This document shows positions 1 through 14,903 of a stretch of DNA of 64,000 nucleotides, in pieces. How positions within the stretch are numbered: position 1 is the first letter of the stretch; the number at the start of each line of letters is the position of its first letter. Source of the stretch: Nissolia schottii (Eukaryota > Streptophyta > Magnoliopsida > Fabales > Fabaceae). A program made the translations under genes and the position numbers. The stretch is taken from assembly GCA_003254905.1 (NCBI GenBank), contig QANU01067122.1:263972-327971 (forward strand), in the 5' to 3' direction. The notes beneath the pieces are model-generated. The model was not told the origin of the DNA and did no database searches. It was given only the letters and a program-made list of their open reading frames with translations.

Positions 1-1073
1 TTTTTGGGTATGGGCTTTGGTTCTGGGGTTTCTGAGCGGGTTTTGGGTTTCTTTACTTTCTAGGTTTGGATTATAAATCTAAGGTGGAGGCAATGAGTTA
101 CAAGGGGTGACCAATGAAATGGGGGTGGATGTGAGGGTTTGGGGGAGAGCAAAGGAGTAGTTGTTGTGGTGGCAGTGGTGGGCATGATGGTGGTGAGGTG
201 AAGAGACTAAGATTGATGGTGGTTATGGGTGGATGGCGGTGAGGGGTGGTTAAAGGTGATGGCGGTGAAAGGAGGATTGGTGGTTGAAGGAGCAAAACGA
301 CGTTGTTTTCTTTTCTTAGGTGGATACACGGAGAGTTAATTGCCAACTCACCCTCTGTCATTGAGCTCATGAACGATGGACTGGCAAGGGGAATGATGGA
401 AAATATTGGAGACTCATTTGGCACTTTATTTACATTAAAGACCAAATAAAACACCGAATAAAAGTCCAAGGACCTATCAGGGCATTTCCTCCCTAGATGG
501 GGTTTGGGACTGACGGAGAAGGAAGGAAACAAAAAAATAAATAAATCAAAGAGAACAAGGTTTAAAAAACTAAGGATAAAGAAGGGGAAGAGGAAGGATA
601 TAGTGGGGGAAGGGCTGCTGGCACTTAGGGCTTTGTTTCTTTGTAGACAAAGTGTGGTTGTTGGTGAAGTATGTTATCTATACTCATTAATATGCGAGAC
701 ATCGTGTTGAAATACACATATTCATTAAATAGTAAATATGTATGTTGACATGGTATTTCACACATGAATAAATATAAACCTCATCTAATAGTAGATATAT
801 GTTTGTCGACATGCTATCCCACACATTGATGAACATAAATAACATTTTTCGATTGAAAATAATTTATAATTTGGGTCAAATCCTTTCCTCTTTAGTATTT
901 TGGGTTCAAATTTTGGATTTTTAAAAAAATTATAATGACAAATTGGATTTGAGGGAAATTGTAAGTCAGATTTTTCTTTTTTTACTTTTATTAGATTTAG
1001 GGAAGGGAAAATTGTTTAGAAGATAAAATGTGAGAATAATTAGGAAAAGCGAGAAACAAGGTATTTTTTTAAA
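1..1073. other. Intergenic, no supported gene
   Basis: The stretch at about 140-290 is rich in GGT/GTG triplets, so the minus-strand reading frame there is Pro/Ser/His-rich low complexity rather than a recognisable protein. From 700 on it is plain AT-rich DNA. No domain, splice pattern or promoter was recognised. Confidence 0.6.
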
Positions 1074-1770
1074 GGGTTAATAGCAACTTACTCCCCTGTA
1101 TTATGACTAATGTGCACTTAACCTTCTAACGTTGCAAAATGTCCGATTTGACCCCCTAAATATTTCAAACCTTGCAAATAAGACATTTCACCGCTTTTAA
1201 CGTCTACAATGTCTATTAGTATACATGTGTTTGTTACATGATATATTGTAAGGAAAAAATTATCTTTCCTTTAAAATAAAAAATAAAAGAAAACTAATAT
1301 TTTGATGACAAAATAGGGACAACAGTGAAAAAAATAGCATTGGCAACAACATAAATCAGAAGCAACCGCCGAAGAAAAATGGATAAAGCACATAGCAGAG
1401 ACGGAACAAGAGGTGACGTAGGAGGTAACGTAGGAGGCAGACGAAGTTTGCGACAGTGGTGATAAGCATGAAACGGGTTGAGGCATTGGGTTTTATTTAG
1501 AAAAGGAGATGGAGGTCACCATGGAAAGGTTTGGGGAACTGGGTTCTTTTTTAAAAAAATTCTTTTATTTTTATTTAAAAAAAAGGTAATTTTGTCGTTA
1601 CAATATATCATATGACAGACACATGTATTAATAGACCTTTTAGATGTTGAATGTGACAAAAAGATATTATTTTTACAGTTTAAATAGCTTAGGAAATTGA
1701 ATTGCACATTTTGCAACACTAGGAGGTTAAGTACATAGGTTATAGTATAGCGGTAAATTGCTATTAACCC
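1074..1770. mobile_element. MULE-like non-autonomous element with terminal inverted repeats
   Basis: The left end begins GGGTTAATAGCAA and the right end is its reverse complement. The two arms stay recognisably complementary for about 70 bases or more; both include the stretch TTGCAAAATGT. Flanking 9-mers at 1065-1073 (ttttttaaa) and 1771-1779 (tcttttaaa) match at 8 of 9 positions, which fits the 9-bp target duplication of Mutator-like elements. The interior has only short frames without recognisable domains, so this is a non-autonomous copy. The low-complexity flank weakens the target-duplication argument. Confidence 0.65.
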
Positions 1771-3228
1771 TCTTTTAAATGAGTATAATTTTTTATTATT
1801 AATATAAAAATATGGTATATCTTAATTTTTTTGTGATCTTATTAAATTTATTTGAATTTTATAGTTGAAATAAACCTTTTATAAATATATAAGGATTAAT
1901 TGTTATTTAGTATAATTATTTTTTTCCATTCACTTTTTCATTAAATTAAACAAGAGAAAATGATTTTTCTTATGTCTGTCTTTCTCTCATTTCCCTTTCA
2001 TATAAACATACAAATAAAAAATAAAAATTCACTCATTTTCTCATCTTTCTTTTCTCAAACTCAATCTAAATGATTTTACATGCATGAAGGAAAGATAATT
2101 TCGGCTTAGCCACTATGGCTTGGCTTTGATAGGCCAGCTTCCTTAAATGACTTTGGCGCATGCTTTAAATATTCATTTTTAAGAATTTTGATTTGATTTC
2201 TTCACAGGTGTTATTAATCTGCCTTCAAGGTTTAAAGATTATTAAACATGGCTTAGAGATCACTAGACATGCCTCTCCCTACAAAATATTGTCTATACAC
2301 ACATTAAGAAATTTAATTATTTGACCAAAGGTTCTGTCTCGCATAGTTAATTGAGGTTTTAACTGTTAATAACGATTAGGCAATTCCACTAGTGATTGAA
2401 CATAGATCTAAAACACAGCAACACAATTGTTGATGAAGGAGATGGCCACATCTAAGTTGTATTAGTCAAGCAGGCCGTCGGAGTTGCCGTCGTCGTTCCC
2501 CCACCTTCTTCTTCCCTAAATGACGACGCCTACCACTACCCACCGCAAAGCCACCACCAATGACCTTCATCTTCTCAAAACCAGAAACCCCGAAGCCCAC
2601 CGCACAGTCAATGGACGAGCCTGCAACCTCCTTCAACCACGAATGTTTGTTATGAAGTAATGGGTTCGTTGGCCAAGCTCTACATTGTTAATACCAGAGA
2701 CATGGCAAATCCATGACCATAAGCTCCTAACAAGTTGGAATATTGGAAGCTCATAGCGGAGGAGTCATCACAAGAAGATAGTCGAGAAGCGATTACAAAA
2801 TGACTATCATGATCAACCCATGATATCATGCTTTGAATCAGGAAGCAACACAAGAAGGTGGACGTGAAGACCAACTATTGTCACGCTGTTAAATGATTCC
2901 TTTTAACGGTCACATAAATACTAATGTCATTATTTAACGACAAATACTAAAATTTATAAGTTTTTTTTAAGAGGCTAACTTAACCAAAAAAATTTAAAAA
3001 CACAAAATTTTTAATTTTATAAAAATTAAAAACATATTTATCCTAATTATACTGAAAATAGAATATAACACGCACAACCCGCCAATTTTCCAAACCTAAC
3101 TAGACAGCGCAAAAACAACACAACAGAGACACTCTCAGATTTCGCATGTCGCCATTTGCACGACAGTGACTTCGAACCACAGAGAACACACCTTGGTCTT
3201 TCTCCATTGTTTTCTTCAGCTGGTAGAG
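1771..3228. other. Intergenic DNA upstream of the PPR gene
   Basis: AT-rich sequence with a short GC-richer island near 2470-2660. I see no protein-coding exon or RNA gene. The last 200 bases are the probable promoter and leader of the PPR gene; no convincing TATA box is visible. Confidence 0.5.
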
Positions 3229-5766
3229 ATGTTTGTGAAGTTGCAACTCTTTTACACCACCAACCACTGTTTCCACGCACCCGTCTTAGCAAACGCATAC
3301 ATAAACGCAGTTTCAGTTTCTCCATCAGAGAAAGCCGAAGAAGTTCCCCATAGAAGCAACGGCACCAGCGGAACTACCTTCGACAAGCGTTATTATAGAA
3401 GAGGAGGACGCGCGAATCGAGATACCCAGTTGAAGAAACAGTGTTTGGAAAAGAATTCAGAAGATGGGGTTCTCAAAAGGAGCAAAATTTGTGATGAATC
3501 AAATGGTGGTGTTGGTGGGTATGTGGTGCAGGAGAAGGTGCACCCCAAGTGTTCGACTAAATGTTTGTCTTATGGTGGATGCATCTCTGAGATTCTGGAT
3601 GCGTTGGATAACTTCCGGGACGTGGAGGAGGCGCTGAGGCCGTGGGAGGAAAGGATTAACAACAAGGAGAGGAGCATCATCTTGAAGGAGCAGCGGAGGT
3701 GGGATAGAGCCTTGGAGATTTTCGAGTGGTTCAAGAGGAATCACCACGAGCTGAATGTGATTCACTATAACATCATGCTTAGGACCCTTGGCAAGGCTCG
3801 GAGGTGGAGCGTTGTGGAGAGTTTGTGGAATGAGATGAACGCGAGAGGGATCGTGGCGACGAATTCCACTTATGGAACTTTGATTGATGTTTATAGCAAA
3901 GGCGGGCTCAAGGAGGACGCGATTTTCTGGCTTGAAAGGATGCTTGGAGAGGGGATGGAACCCGATGAGGTCACAATGGTGATAGTAGTTCAATTGTACA
4001 AGAAGGCTGGGGAATTTCGGAAAGCTGAGGAGTTTTTCAGTAAGTGGTCGTTAGGTAAACCTTTGAGGCCAAAGAAGAACATGCTGACTACACCGGAATC
4101 GAAGGAGAGGGTCGCGTATTCTAATGCTTCTCTGAGCTCGCATACTTATAACACCTTGATTGACACATATGGAAAGGCTGGTCAGCTTAAAGAAGCATCT
4201 GAAACTTTTGCTAAGATGCTTAAACAGGGCATAGCACCGACCACGGTGACATTCAATACAATGATTCACATTTGTGGAAACCATGGACAACTAGAGGAAG
4301 TAGGCTCACTTTTGCGAAAAATGGAAGAGCTTCGATGCTTGCCTAACACAAGGACATATAATATTCTTGTCTCAGTCCATACTAAGCATAATGACATAGA
4401 TGCGGCAACAAAATATTTTAAAAGGATGAAGGTGGCCTGCCTCGAGCCAGATCTTGTGAGTTACCGCACCCTCTTGTATGCATACTCAATAAGGAAAATG
4501 GTTCGTGAAGCAGAAGAATTTATATCAGAGATGGACAACAGGGGCCTTGAAATAGATGAATTCACCCAGTCTGCTTTGACTAGGATGTACATCGAAGCAG
4601 GAATGCTTGAACGGTCCCTGTTATGGTTTCAGAGGTTTCATCTAGCTGGCAATATGACATCTGAGTGCTATGCTGCCAACATGGATGCATATGGGGAGCA
4701 TGGCCACACTTTGGAAGCCGAGAAAGTCTTCGCCTGGTGCCAACAAAGGAAGAATCTCAGCGTCCTTGAGTTCAATGTGATGATTAAAGCTTGTGGCATA
4801 GGGAAATGCTGTGATAAAGCATGTCAACTGTTTGATAGCATGGAGAGACATGGTGTAGTTGCAGACAGATGCAGCTATAGTTCTCTCATAAAAATTTTGG
4901 TTGATGCTGACAAGCCGCATATTGCCAGGTCTTATCTTAAAAAAATGCAGGAGGCAGGGTTAGTGAGTAACTGTGCCCCATATAGTGCCGTGATTTCCAG
5001 CTTTGTGAAATTAGGTGAATTGGAAATGGCAGACGATACATACAAGAAAATGATTGAACATGTTGTGCAGCCTGACATTATAGTTTATGGGGTATTGATC
5101 AATGCTTTTGCTGATGTTGGAATGGTTAAAGAAGCCATCGGTTATGTCGATGAAATGAAAAGAGCTGGCTTGCCAGGAAACACAGTCATATATAATTCTT
5201 TGATCAAGCTGTATACAAAAGTTGGCAACCTGGAGCAAGCAGAAGAAACATACAAGTTGCTTCAATCGTTAAAAGGAGGTGCCGATGTATACTCTTCCAA
5301 TTGCATGATTGATCTTTATACCGAGCAATCTATGCTCAACCCAGCGAAAGAGATATTCGAGACCTTGAAGAGAAACGGAGCTGCAAATGAGTTCACATTT
5401 GCGATGATGCTATGCTTGTATAAGAAAATCGAGAGGTTTGAGGAAGCCATTCAAATTGCCAAGCAGATGAGAAAATTGGAACTCTTGAAGGATTCAAAAA
5501 GCTACAATAGTGTGCTTGACCTGTACATTATTTGTGGGAGACCAAAGCAAATCATAGAGACTTTCAAGGAAATGGTGAGAGCCGCCATTCAACCTGATGA
5601 TGGTAGTCTTAAATCACTTAGAACACTTTTGCTGAAATATGGAGTATCAAGGGCTGCTGTTGGCAAATTAGAAGAGCTGATGAAAAAGGATGCTTCCAAT
5701 GGCTTGCAGGCATGGATGTTAACACTCTCAAGTGTGCTTGAAGTAGATGATTATGGTGATGAATAG
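3229..5766 (+). CDS. Pentatricopeptide repeat (PPR) protein, P class
   Basis: An intronless 845-residue protein made mostly of tandem 35-residue PPR helix pairs, such as HYNIMLRTLGKARRW, TYNTLIDTYGKAGQLKEA and IYNSLIKLYTKVGNLEQAEE. The repeats run from about residue 180 to near the C-terminus. No E, E+, DYW or SMR tail follows them, so it is a P-class protein. P-class PPRs bind organellar RNA base by base and act in processing, stability, splicing or translation. The length and order resemble the Arabidopsis At3g23020 protein (from memory, about 840 residues). The first in-frame ATG is at 3229; the open frame extends 21 codons upstream only through a GTG at 3166, so 3229 is taken as the start. 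The non-repeat first ~130 residues probably include an organelle transit peptide. Its 3' end faces the CPN60 gene. The RNA target cannot be read from the sequence. Confidence 0.95.
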   Translation: MFVKLQLFYTTNHCFHAPVLANAYINAVSVSPSEKAEEVPHRSNGTSGTTFDKRYYRRGGRANRDTQLKKQCLEKNSEDGVLKRSKICDESNGGVGGYVVQEKVHPKCSTKCLSYGGCISEILDALDNFRDVEEALRPWEERINNKERSIILKEQRRWDRALEIFEWFKRNHHELNVIHYNIMLRTLGKARRWSVVESLWNEMNARGIVATNSTYGTLIDVYSKGGLKEDAIFWLERMLGEGMEPDEVTMVIVVQLYKKAGEFRKAEEFFSKWSLGKPLRPKKNMLTTPESKERVAYSNASLSSHTYNTLIDTYGKAGQLKEASETFAKMLKQGIAPTTVTFNTMIHICGNHGQLEEVGSLLRKMEELRCLPNTRTYNILVSVHTKHNDIDAATKYFKRMKVACLEPDLVSYRTLLYAYSIRKMVREAEEFISEMDNRGLEIDEFTQSALTRMYIEAGMLERSLLWFQRFHLAGNMTSECYAANMDAYGEHGHTLEAEKVFAWCQQRKNLSVLEFNVMIKACGIGKCCDKACQLFDSMERHGVVADRCSYSSLIKILVDADKPHIARSYLKKMQEAGLVSNCAPYSAVISSFVKLGELEMADDTYKKMIEHVVQPDIIVYGVLINAFADVGMVKEAIGYVDEMKRAGLPGNTVIYNSLIKLYTKVGNLEQAEETYKLLQSLKGGADVYSSNCMIDLYTEQSMLNPAKEIFETLKRNGAANEFTFAMMLCLYKKIERFEEAIQIAKQMRKLELLKDSKSYNSVLDLYIICGRPKQIIETFKEMVRAAIQPDDGSLKSLRTLLLKYGVSRAAVGKLEELMKKDASNGLQAWMLTLSSVLEVDDYGDE

Positions 5767-6807
5767 ATATATTGTGTGCAACTTGTCTTCAAAGACCCTT
5801 GATGGGTTTTGGAGATTTTTTTTTTTTTTTGGTGCATAGAAAATTTTGTTTTGTTTCATCGTGTACATAAACAAGCTGAATGTATAATATAAAATATTGG
5901 CATTTTTATTATGTAGTTCGTAAGCTTTTTTGGTTTAGCTGTGTTTGTTTGCGTTTTTAAGAAAAAAATTACTCTTTATTTAAAAAAAAAAATGTGGAAC
6001 AAGATTAAATAATTAAATTGATTTATTTTTTAAAAAGATATTATAAAATTATAATTTTTTGTAAGTTTAAACTAGCGTACCTTAGAATCCATTTAAGAAA
6101 CAAGTATTAGCCTTTAAGAGCTGAAAAAGGGATCACTATCCCTACCTAGGGTCTGTTTGGATGGTCTTACTCATGACTTTAACTTTTGTAGTCAAAAAAT
6201 CATATTTATCATGTCTTATTATATTATCATCCTTAATTTGTTCTAAATTTTGTTTTCGTATTTTGAACCTATCTATTAATGATTCCATCTTCAAAAGTGA
6301 TTATACTTCACAACATCCAAGCAAAATCAATTCATTTAAAGTTGCATTGTAAGTATAGCTTTCAATCAAAAAATAATTCTTTAAAATTCATCTAACAGTA
6401 GTTTGTCTGTTTTATAAGAGAAAAAAAGCACTTAATAGATCTTTTTTCCCATCAAGTTCTTAAAAGAGATTATTATTGGTCTTGCAATCGTAACACTTTT
6501 TTTGAGGCTCTATCGATATTCAAATTAAAACACTTAAAACATGCCAAGCTTTATAAAAAAGAAGTTAAAAGCACAATTAACTTGTAGCTGCCCAAATTAA
6601 TAGAAGCCATCTTTCAATTGACAATTTGGCCATGGAAACAAATGACTTGTAAATTAGAATGTAAAAATGGTTCCAAACATCTTACTTGTTATCATTCCAA
6701 CAATCACAAATGTTCCTAGAGCTAATACATCTTTTTCATCTCTCACTATGATTACATGGATGCCTTCTGATAACAAATAAAAAAAAGAGGCAAGCCAGAT
6801 TCATCAA
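5767..6807. other. Convergent 3' flanks of the PPR and CPN60 genes
   Basis: T-rich and AT-rich 3' sequence follows the PPR stop codon; on the minus strand the CPN60 3' UTR probably starts at 6807. The block at 6140-6600 is AT-rich and looks repeat-derived but was not assigned. No gene is seen. Confidence 0.5.
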
Positions 6808-11194
<4,387 letters not shown>

Positions 11195-11964
11195 GGTGGG
11201 TGAGCGTGTGAATTGAGCAAGAAAGGGGTTAGCTGAGAAAACAGTGAGAAATTGCAGAGACTGGTGGTACTACAGAGGGAGCAATGGAGTCACGGTTGCT
11301 CCCTTTTTCAAGCGATGGCGAGGGAAGAAGGCTCTAGAAGTAGCAGCTTCTAGGGTTTAGGGTTTTGTAATTTTTAAGGGTTTTTCTCTTTTTCAATTTT
11401 TTTTCCATTTTTTTTTTTATCTTCTAGAGAATATGTCAACAAAGGTTAAGGCTGAAATGAACCGACCATCTACATGGAGCAAATTACTGTGTGTCAAAAC
11501 CGTTGATATATAATCAGAAGGCTCGTATTATAGTAAATGTGATTTTCTTTACCCCAAATTTTCAAAAAGTAAAATTGTGTAATTTCATTTTGAACCCTAT
11601 AATTAGTGCAAATTATAATTAGTTCAGTGTTAATTTTTTTAATCAAAATTTTATAATTGATTGTTATAAGGTTGGACTACTGTTAATATCCCTTTTGCCT
11701 CTCTTCTCCGGTAGCCCTCATGGAGCAACTGCCATGGCAACCATCAACAACAACAACAAAAAAAAAAAAAATTAGAAGTAGAATATGTCATAACAATCCA
11801 AAAGTCAAGTATCATAAGCCACCACAAATTAAAAAAAAAAAAAAAGAAGTAAAATCTGAAACAACATAGATGCAAAATCAAAAATATGGAAACTTCATCA
11901 ATCATCAACAACAATAATAAAATCAAAATAATATCCAACAAGTCCAGAAACAAAAATCATTCAA
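11195..11964. other. CPN60 promoter/leader and flanking A-rich DNA
   Basis: Just upstream of the CPN60 start is a pyrimidine/purine-skewed leader, then the telo-box at 11351-11366. An inverted pair CTAGAAG-6-CTTCTAG at about 11334-11353 resembles heat-shock element modules, but the GAA/TTC spacing is one base off a perfect element. From 11744 to 11964 are A-rich and CAA-rich runs leading into the LINE. Confidence 0.45.
11351..11366 (-). promoter_or_regulatory. Telo-box in the CPN60 upstream region
   Basis: On the minus strand the motif AAAACCCTAAACCCTA lies about 160 bases upstream of the CPN60 start codon. Telo-boxes (AAACCCTAA) are common near transcription starts of plant genes for translation and organelle biogenesis, which fits a housekeeping chaperonin. 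Function here is inferred from motif and position only. Confidence 0.5.
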
Positions 11965-14762
11965 TTGCAAAAGCCAAACACCACATCATCAGAAACCCAT
12001 AAGGAAAACATAACTGGATGTGGACGATGGTGGATGAATGTGGTGATATTATCCAGCAGGGATGGGATTTTGGTGGTCAATCAAATATTGCAGGGAAAAT
12101 TAAAATGGTGGGAGAGGAACTTCAAGCTTGGAATCGCACGGTGTTTGGGCATATTGGCTGAAGAATAAAGCAAATTCAACATGATATTGGTCACCATATG
12201 GTGTATGAACAAACTGAATCTATTGTTAGAATTCTCAATAGACTTAGGCATGAGTTGTAGGAGTCCTTCTTAAGGAAGAAACAATGTGGCGGCAAAGGTC
12301 TCGAGTGCATTGGCATAAAAATGGAGACTATAACACCAATTTTTTTCATGGGAAAGCGACAACTCAAAAATGAAAAAACAAAATTTTGAAGTTGGTAGAT
12401 GATAATGGTAACGTGCAAGTGGATCCAGAAGAGATTGGGAAGGTAGCAAATAGATACTTTTCTAATATTTTTGACTCAACCAACCCAATTATCCATGATC
12501 AAGTTTTGTTTGGTATGTTTAATGTGCTTGATATGCAGTGGATTGATTTTATTTCTTCCCCCTTTACTCAGTTGGAAGTAAGGGAAGCCTGATTCCAAAT
12601 GGGACGGGGTCCAAATGGCATGCTGGCGTTATTCTTTCAGAAATATTGGGAGATTATGGAGGATGATGTGGTAGCCTCGACCTTGAGATTCTTAAATGAA
12701 GGTATTCTCGATCATGATTGAATAAGACAATTATTCCCTTAATTCCTAAAGTTAATTCCCCTGACAATATGACTCAGTATAGACCTATATCATTGTGTAA
12801 TGTTATCTATAAGTTTATGGGTAAGGTTCTTGCTAATTGGTTGAAGGTGGTGTCGCCCCCTCTTATTTTAGAATCACAAAGTGCCTTCATTAGGAATAGG
12901 TTGATCACTGATAATATCTTGATTGCCTATGAGCTTACACATGCTCTAAAAAATAAGAGGCCAAGAATTGAAGGATATGCTGCTATGAAGTTAGACATGA
13001 ATAAAGCATATGATATGATATGATAGAATGGTCTTTTCTAGAGGCAATTTTAAGGAGAATGGGGTTTTCGGAGGTATAGATTGTTTGCGTAGTGAAGTGT
13101 GTTTCGATGATGTCATACTCAGTGCTAGTTAATGGGTCTCCGGGAGACATTATCTATCCTGCGCGAGGATTGCGTCAAGGTGATCCACTATCTCCATATC
13201 TATTTGTCATTTTCATAGAAGTGTTATCTTCAATGTTGTACACTATTGAAATCAATGTGACTTCCTCTGGAATGTGAATTGCTCTAACTGCACCTATAAC
13301 CCATTTATTTTTCGCAGATGATAGTCTCTTGTTTTTCAAGGCAAATGAGGATGGTTTAGCTGCCAATATGGAGATTTTATGGAAATTTGGCCAAAGGATA
13401 AATTTGGAGAAATCCTCTATATCTTTCAGCCCAAATGTTAAGCCAAAAGAACAGGGAAGAATGTTGGCGATCTGTAACATCCAACAGGTCGATCTGAAAG
13501 AGAACTATTCGGGTTTGCCCACGATGATGGGTCGGGCTAAGAATCAGAATTCAGACGTTTCAACCACTGGAGTAGAGAGTTTGGAAGAGAATTCAAGGTT
13601 GGAAGGAGAAACTTCTTTCCAACCGGAGCAGGGAAATTCTTATCAAGGCAGTGACAGGCTATCCTGACTTATACAATGAGTGTATTTAAAATTCCTACTT
13701 CTCTGTGCAATGAATTGAATCATAAGATGGCTTGATTTTGGTGGAGACAGAATTCAGATGCGAGGAAGATTCATTAGGTGACTTGGGACAAGCTCTGTTG
13801 GCCTAAAAATTGTAGTGGGATGGGATTTCGTGATCTACTGGCTTTTAACGATGTAATGCTTGCTAAACGGGGATGCCAAATTTTGACTCAACCTGAATAT
13901 CTTGTCTCTCGTATACTGAAGGCCAAATATTTTCCTGAAGGTCAACATCTGATGTTTGAGTGCCCCTTTACTGTTGTTGTTACTAATCTTCACATCCCTA
14001 TCTCCTTTCCCTCTACGATGATGGGAGCTTCTAATGTGTAGGTCTTATCAACGAAGACGTGGGAGATGCTCACTACTCTGTGGTTTGTCGTGTGGGTAGA
14101 ACGGAATGCTGCTTGGACTGGAGGTAAGAGGTGAACGCCTGCAGCAGTGGGAAGGTTAGTAAGGATTAATCTTGGGAGTTTTCAAGAAGCTCAAAAAGTT
14201 CAAGAGATTGGGCGACCTGTTGGGCAAGATGGAAGGGATCGCTAGGCTCCTCCAAAATTGGGCATTGTGAAGCTCAATTCAGACTATGCATGTGACAATG
14301 GAAGGGGCTTCCACGGATTGGGAGTGGTGGCTTGTGACAATGAGGGAAGATTCGTGTCAGGAGCTCGAAAGAAGGGTGAGGGTGCCTGCCTACCCTTGTT
14401 GCCGTGGAGAGCTGCTGGCCGCGAGGGAGGCTCTTCTTTTTGCAAGGGAACAAGGATTTCAACTTGTGGCATTAGAGAATTATTATAAGAAAGCCATCTC
14501 TAGATTAAAAGAGAAAGGTGGCGACTTATCATCCCTTGGAGAGCTTGTGAGAGACATTATTTTTTTTTATTATTCTTGCTGTTTTTTATTTGTTGAGTTT
14601 AAATTTATTAAAAAGTCTTATAATAAAATTATTAATAAAATTACTAAATCAGCGCTTATTTATAATTCTACTATATAGGGGAGATTCCGCTTGGTTTTGT
14701 AGTCCCTGCTCTGTGAACTATGATATTTCATCTTAATCGAAGGACTTTTTTTAAAAAAAAAA
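11965..14762 (+). mobile_element. Degenerate LINE (L1-like non-LTR retrotransposon)
   Basis: Broken reverse-transcriptase frames lie in order on the plus strand. Frames at 12386-12592 match the region before RT; 12718-13023 hold PLIPKVNSPDNMTQYRPISL; 13092-13277 hold the turn [14 protein letters not shown]; near 13310 is the catalytic box LFFADDSLLFF. At about 14258-14470 is a degenerate RNase H piece (KLNSDYACDNGRGFHGLG, then AREALLFAREQGFQL). In-frame stops occur near 12590, 12718, 13020 and 13275, and frames shift several times, so it is dead. The endonuclease end is missing or unrecognisable. An A-run at 14753-14762 may be the poly(A) tail. It sits between the divergent CPN60 and DUF1997 genes. 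Confidence 0.88.
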
Positions 14763-14778
14763 TGACGGTGAAAGAGTT

Positions 14779-14788
14779 GTCACGTGAC
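14779..14788. promoter_or_regulatory. G-box palindrome upstream of the DUF1997 gene
   Basis: GTCACGTGAC is a perfect palindrome with a CACGTG core, about 120 bases before the DUF1997 start codon. G-boxes bind bZIP and bHLH/PIF factors and are frequent in promoters of nuclear genes for plastid proteins. It lies only 16 bases downstream of the LINE poly(A) end. Confidence 0.55.
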
Positions 14789-14903
14789 GCGCGTGCGCAT
14801 TCACTTGTTGGGGGTGGTGCTTTGTGAACTTTATCTCTTGTGTGTGTCTGCTTCTGACATCAGAGCTATCTATCCATTTGGAACCCCCAGAAATTGGGTT
14901 CGG

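Noticed and set aside
98..532. 144-codon minus-strand frame
   Set aside because: Pro/Ser/His-rich low complexity over a GGT-rich tract, with no domain and no splice or promoter context.
3166..3228. Upstream extension of the PPR frame
   Set aside because: It begins at GTG; plant nuclear genes use ATG, and the first in-frame ATG at 3229 gives the family's usual length.
3499..3993. 164-codon minus-strand frame inside the PPR gene
   Set aside because: Antisense shadow of the PPR coding frame.
11334..11353. Heat-shock element in the CPN60 promoter
   Set aside because: GAA and TTC modules are present, but their phase is one base off the 5-bp periodicity, so I did not call it.
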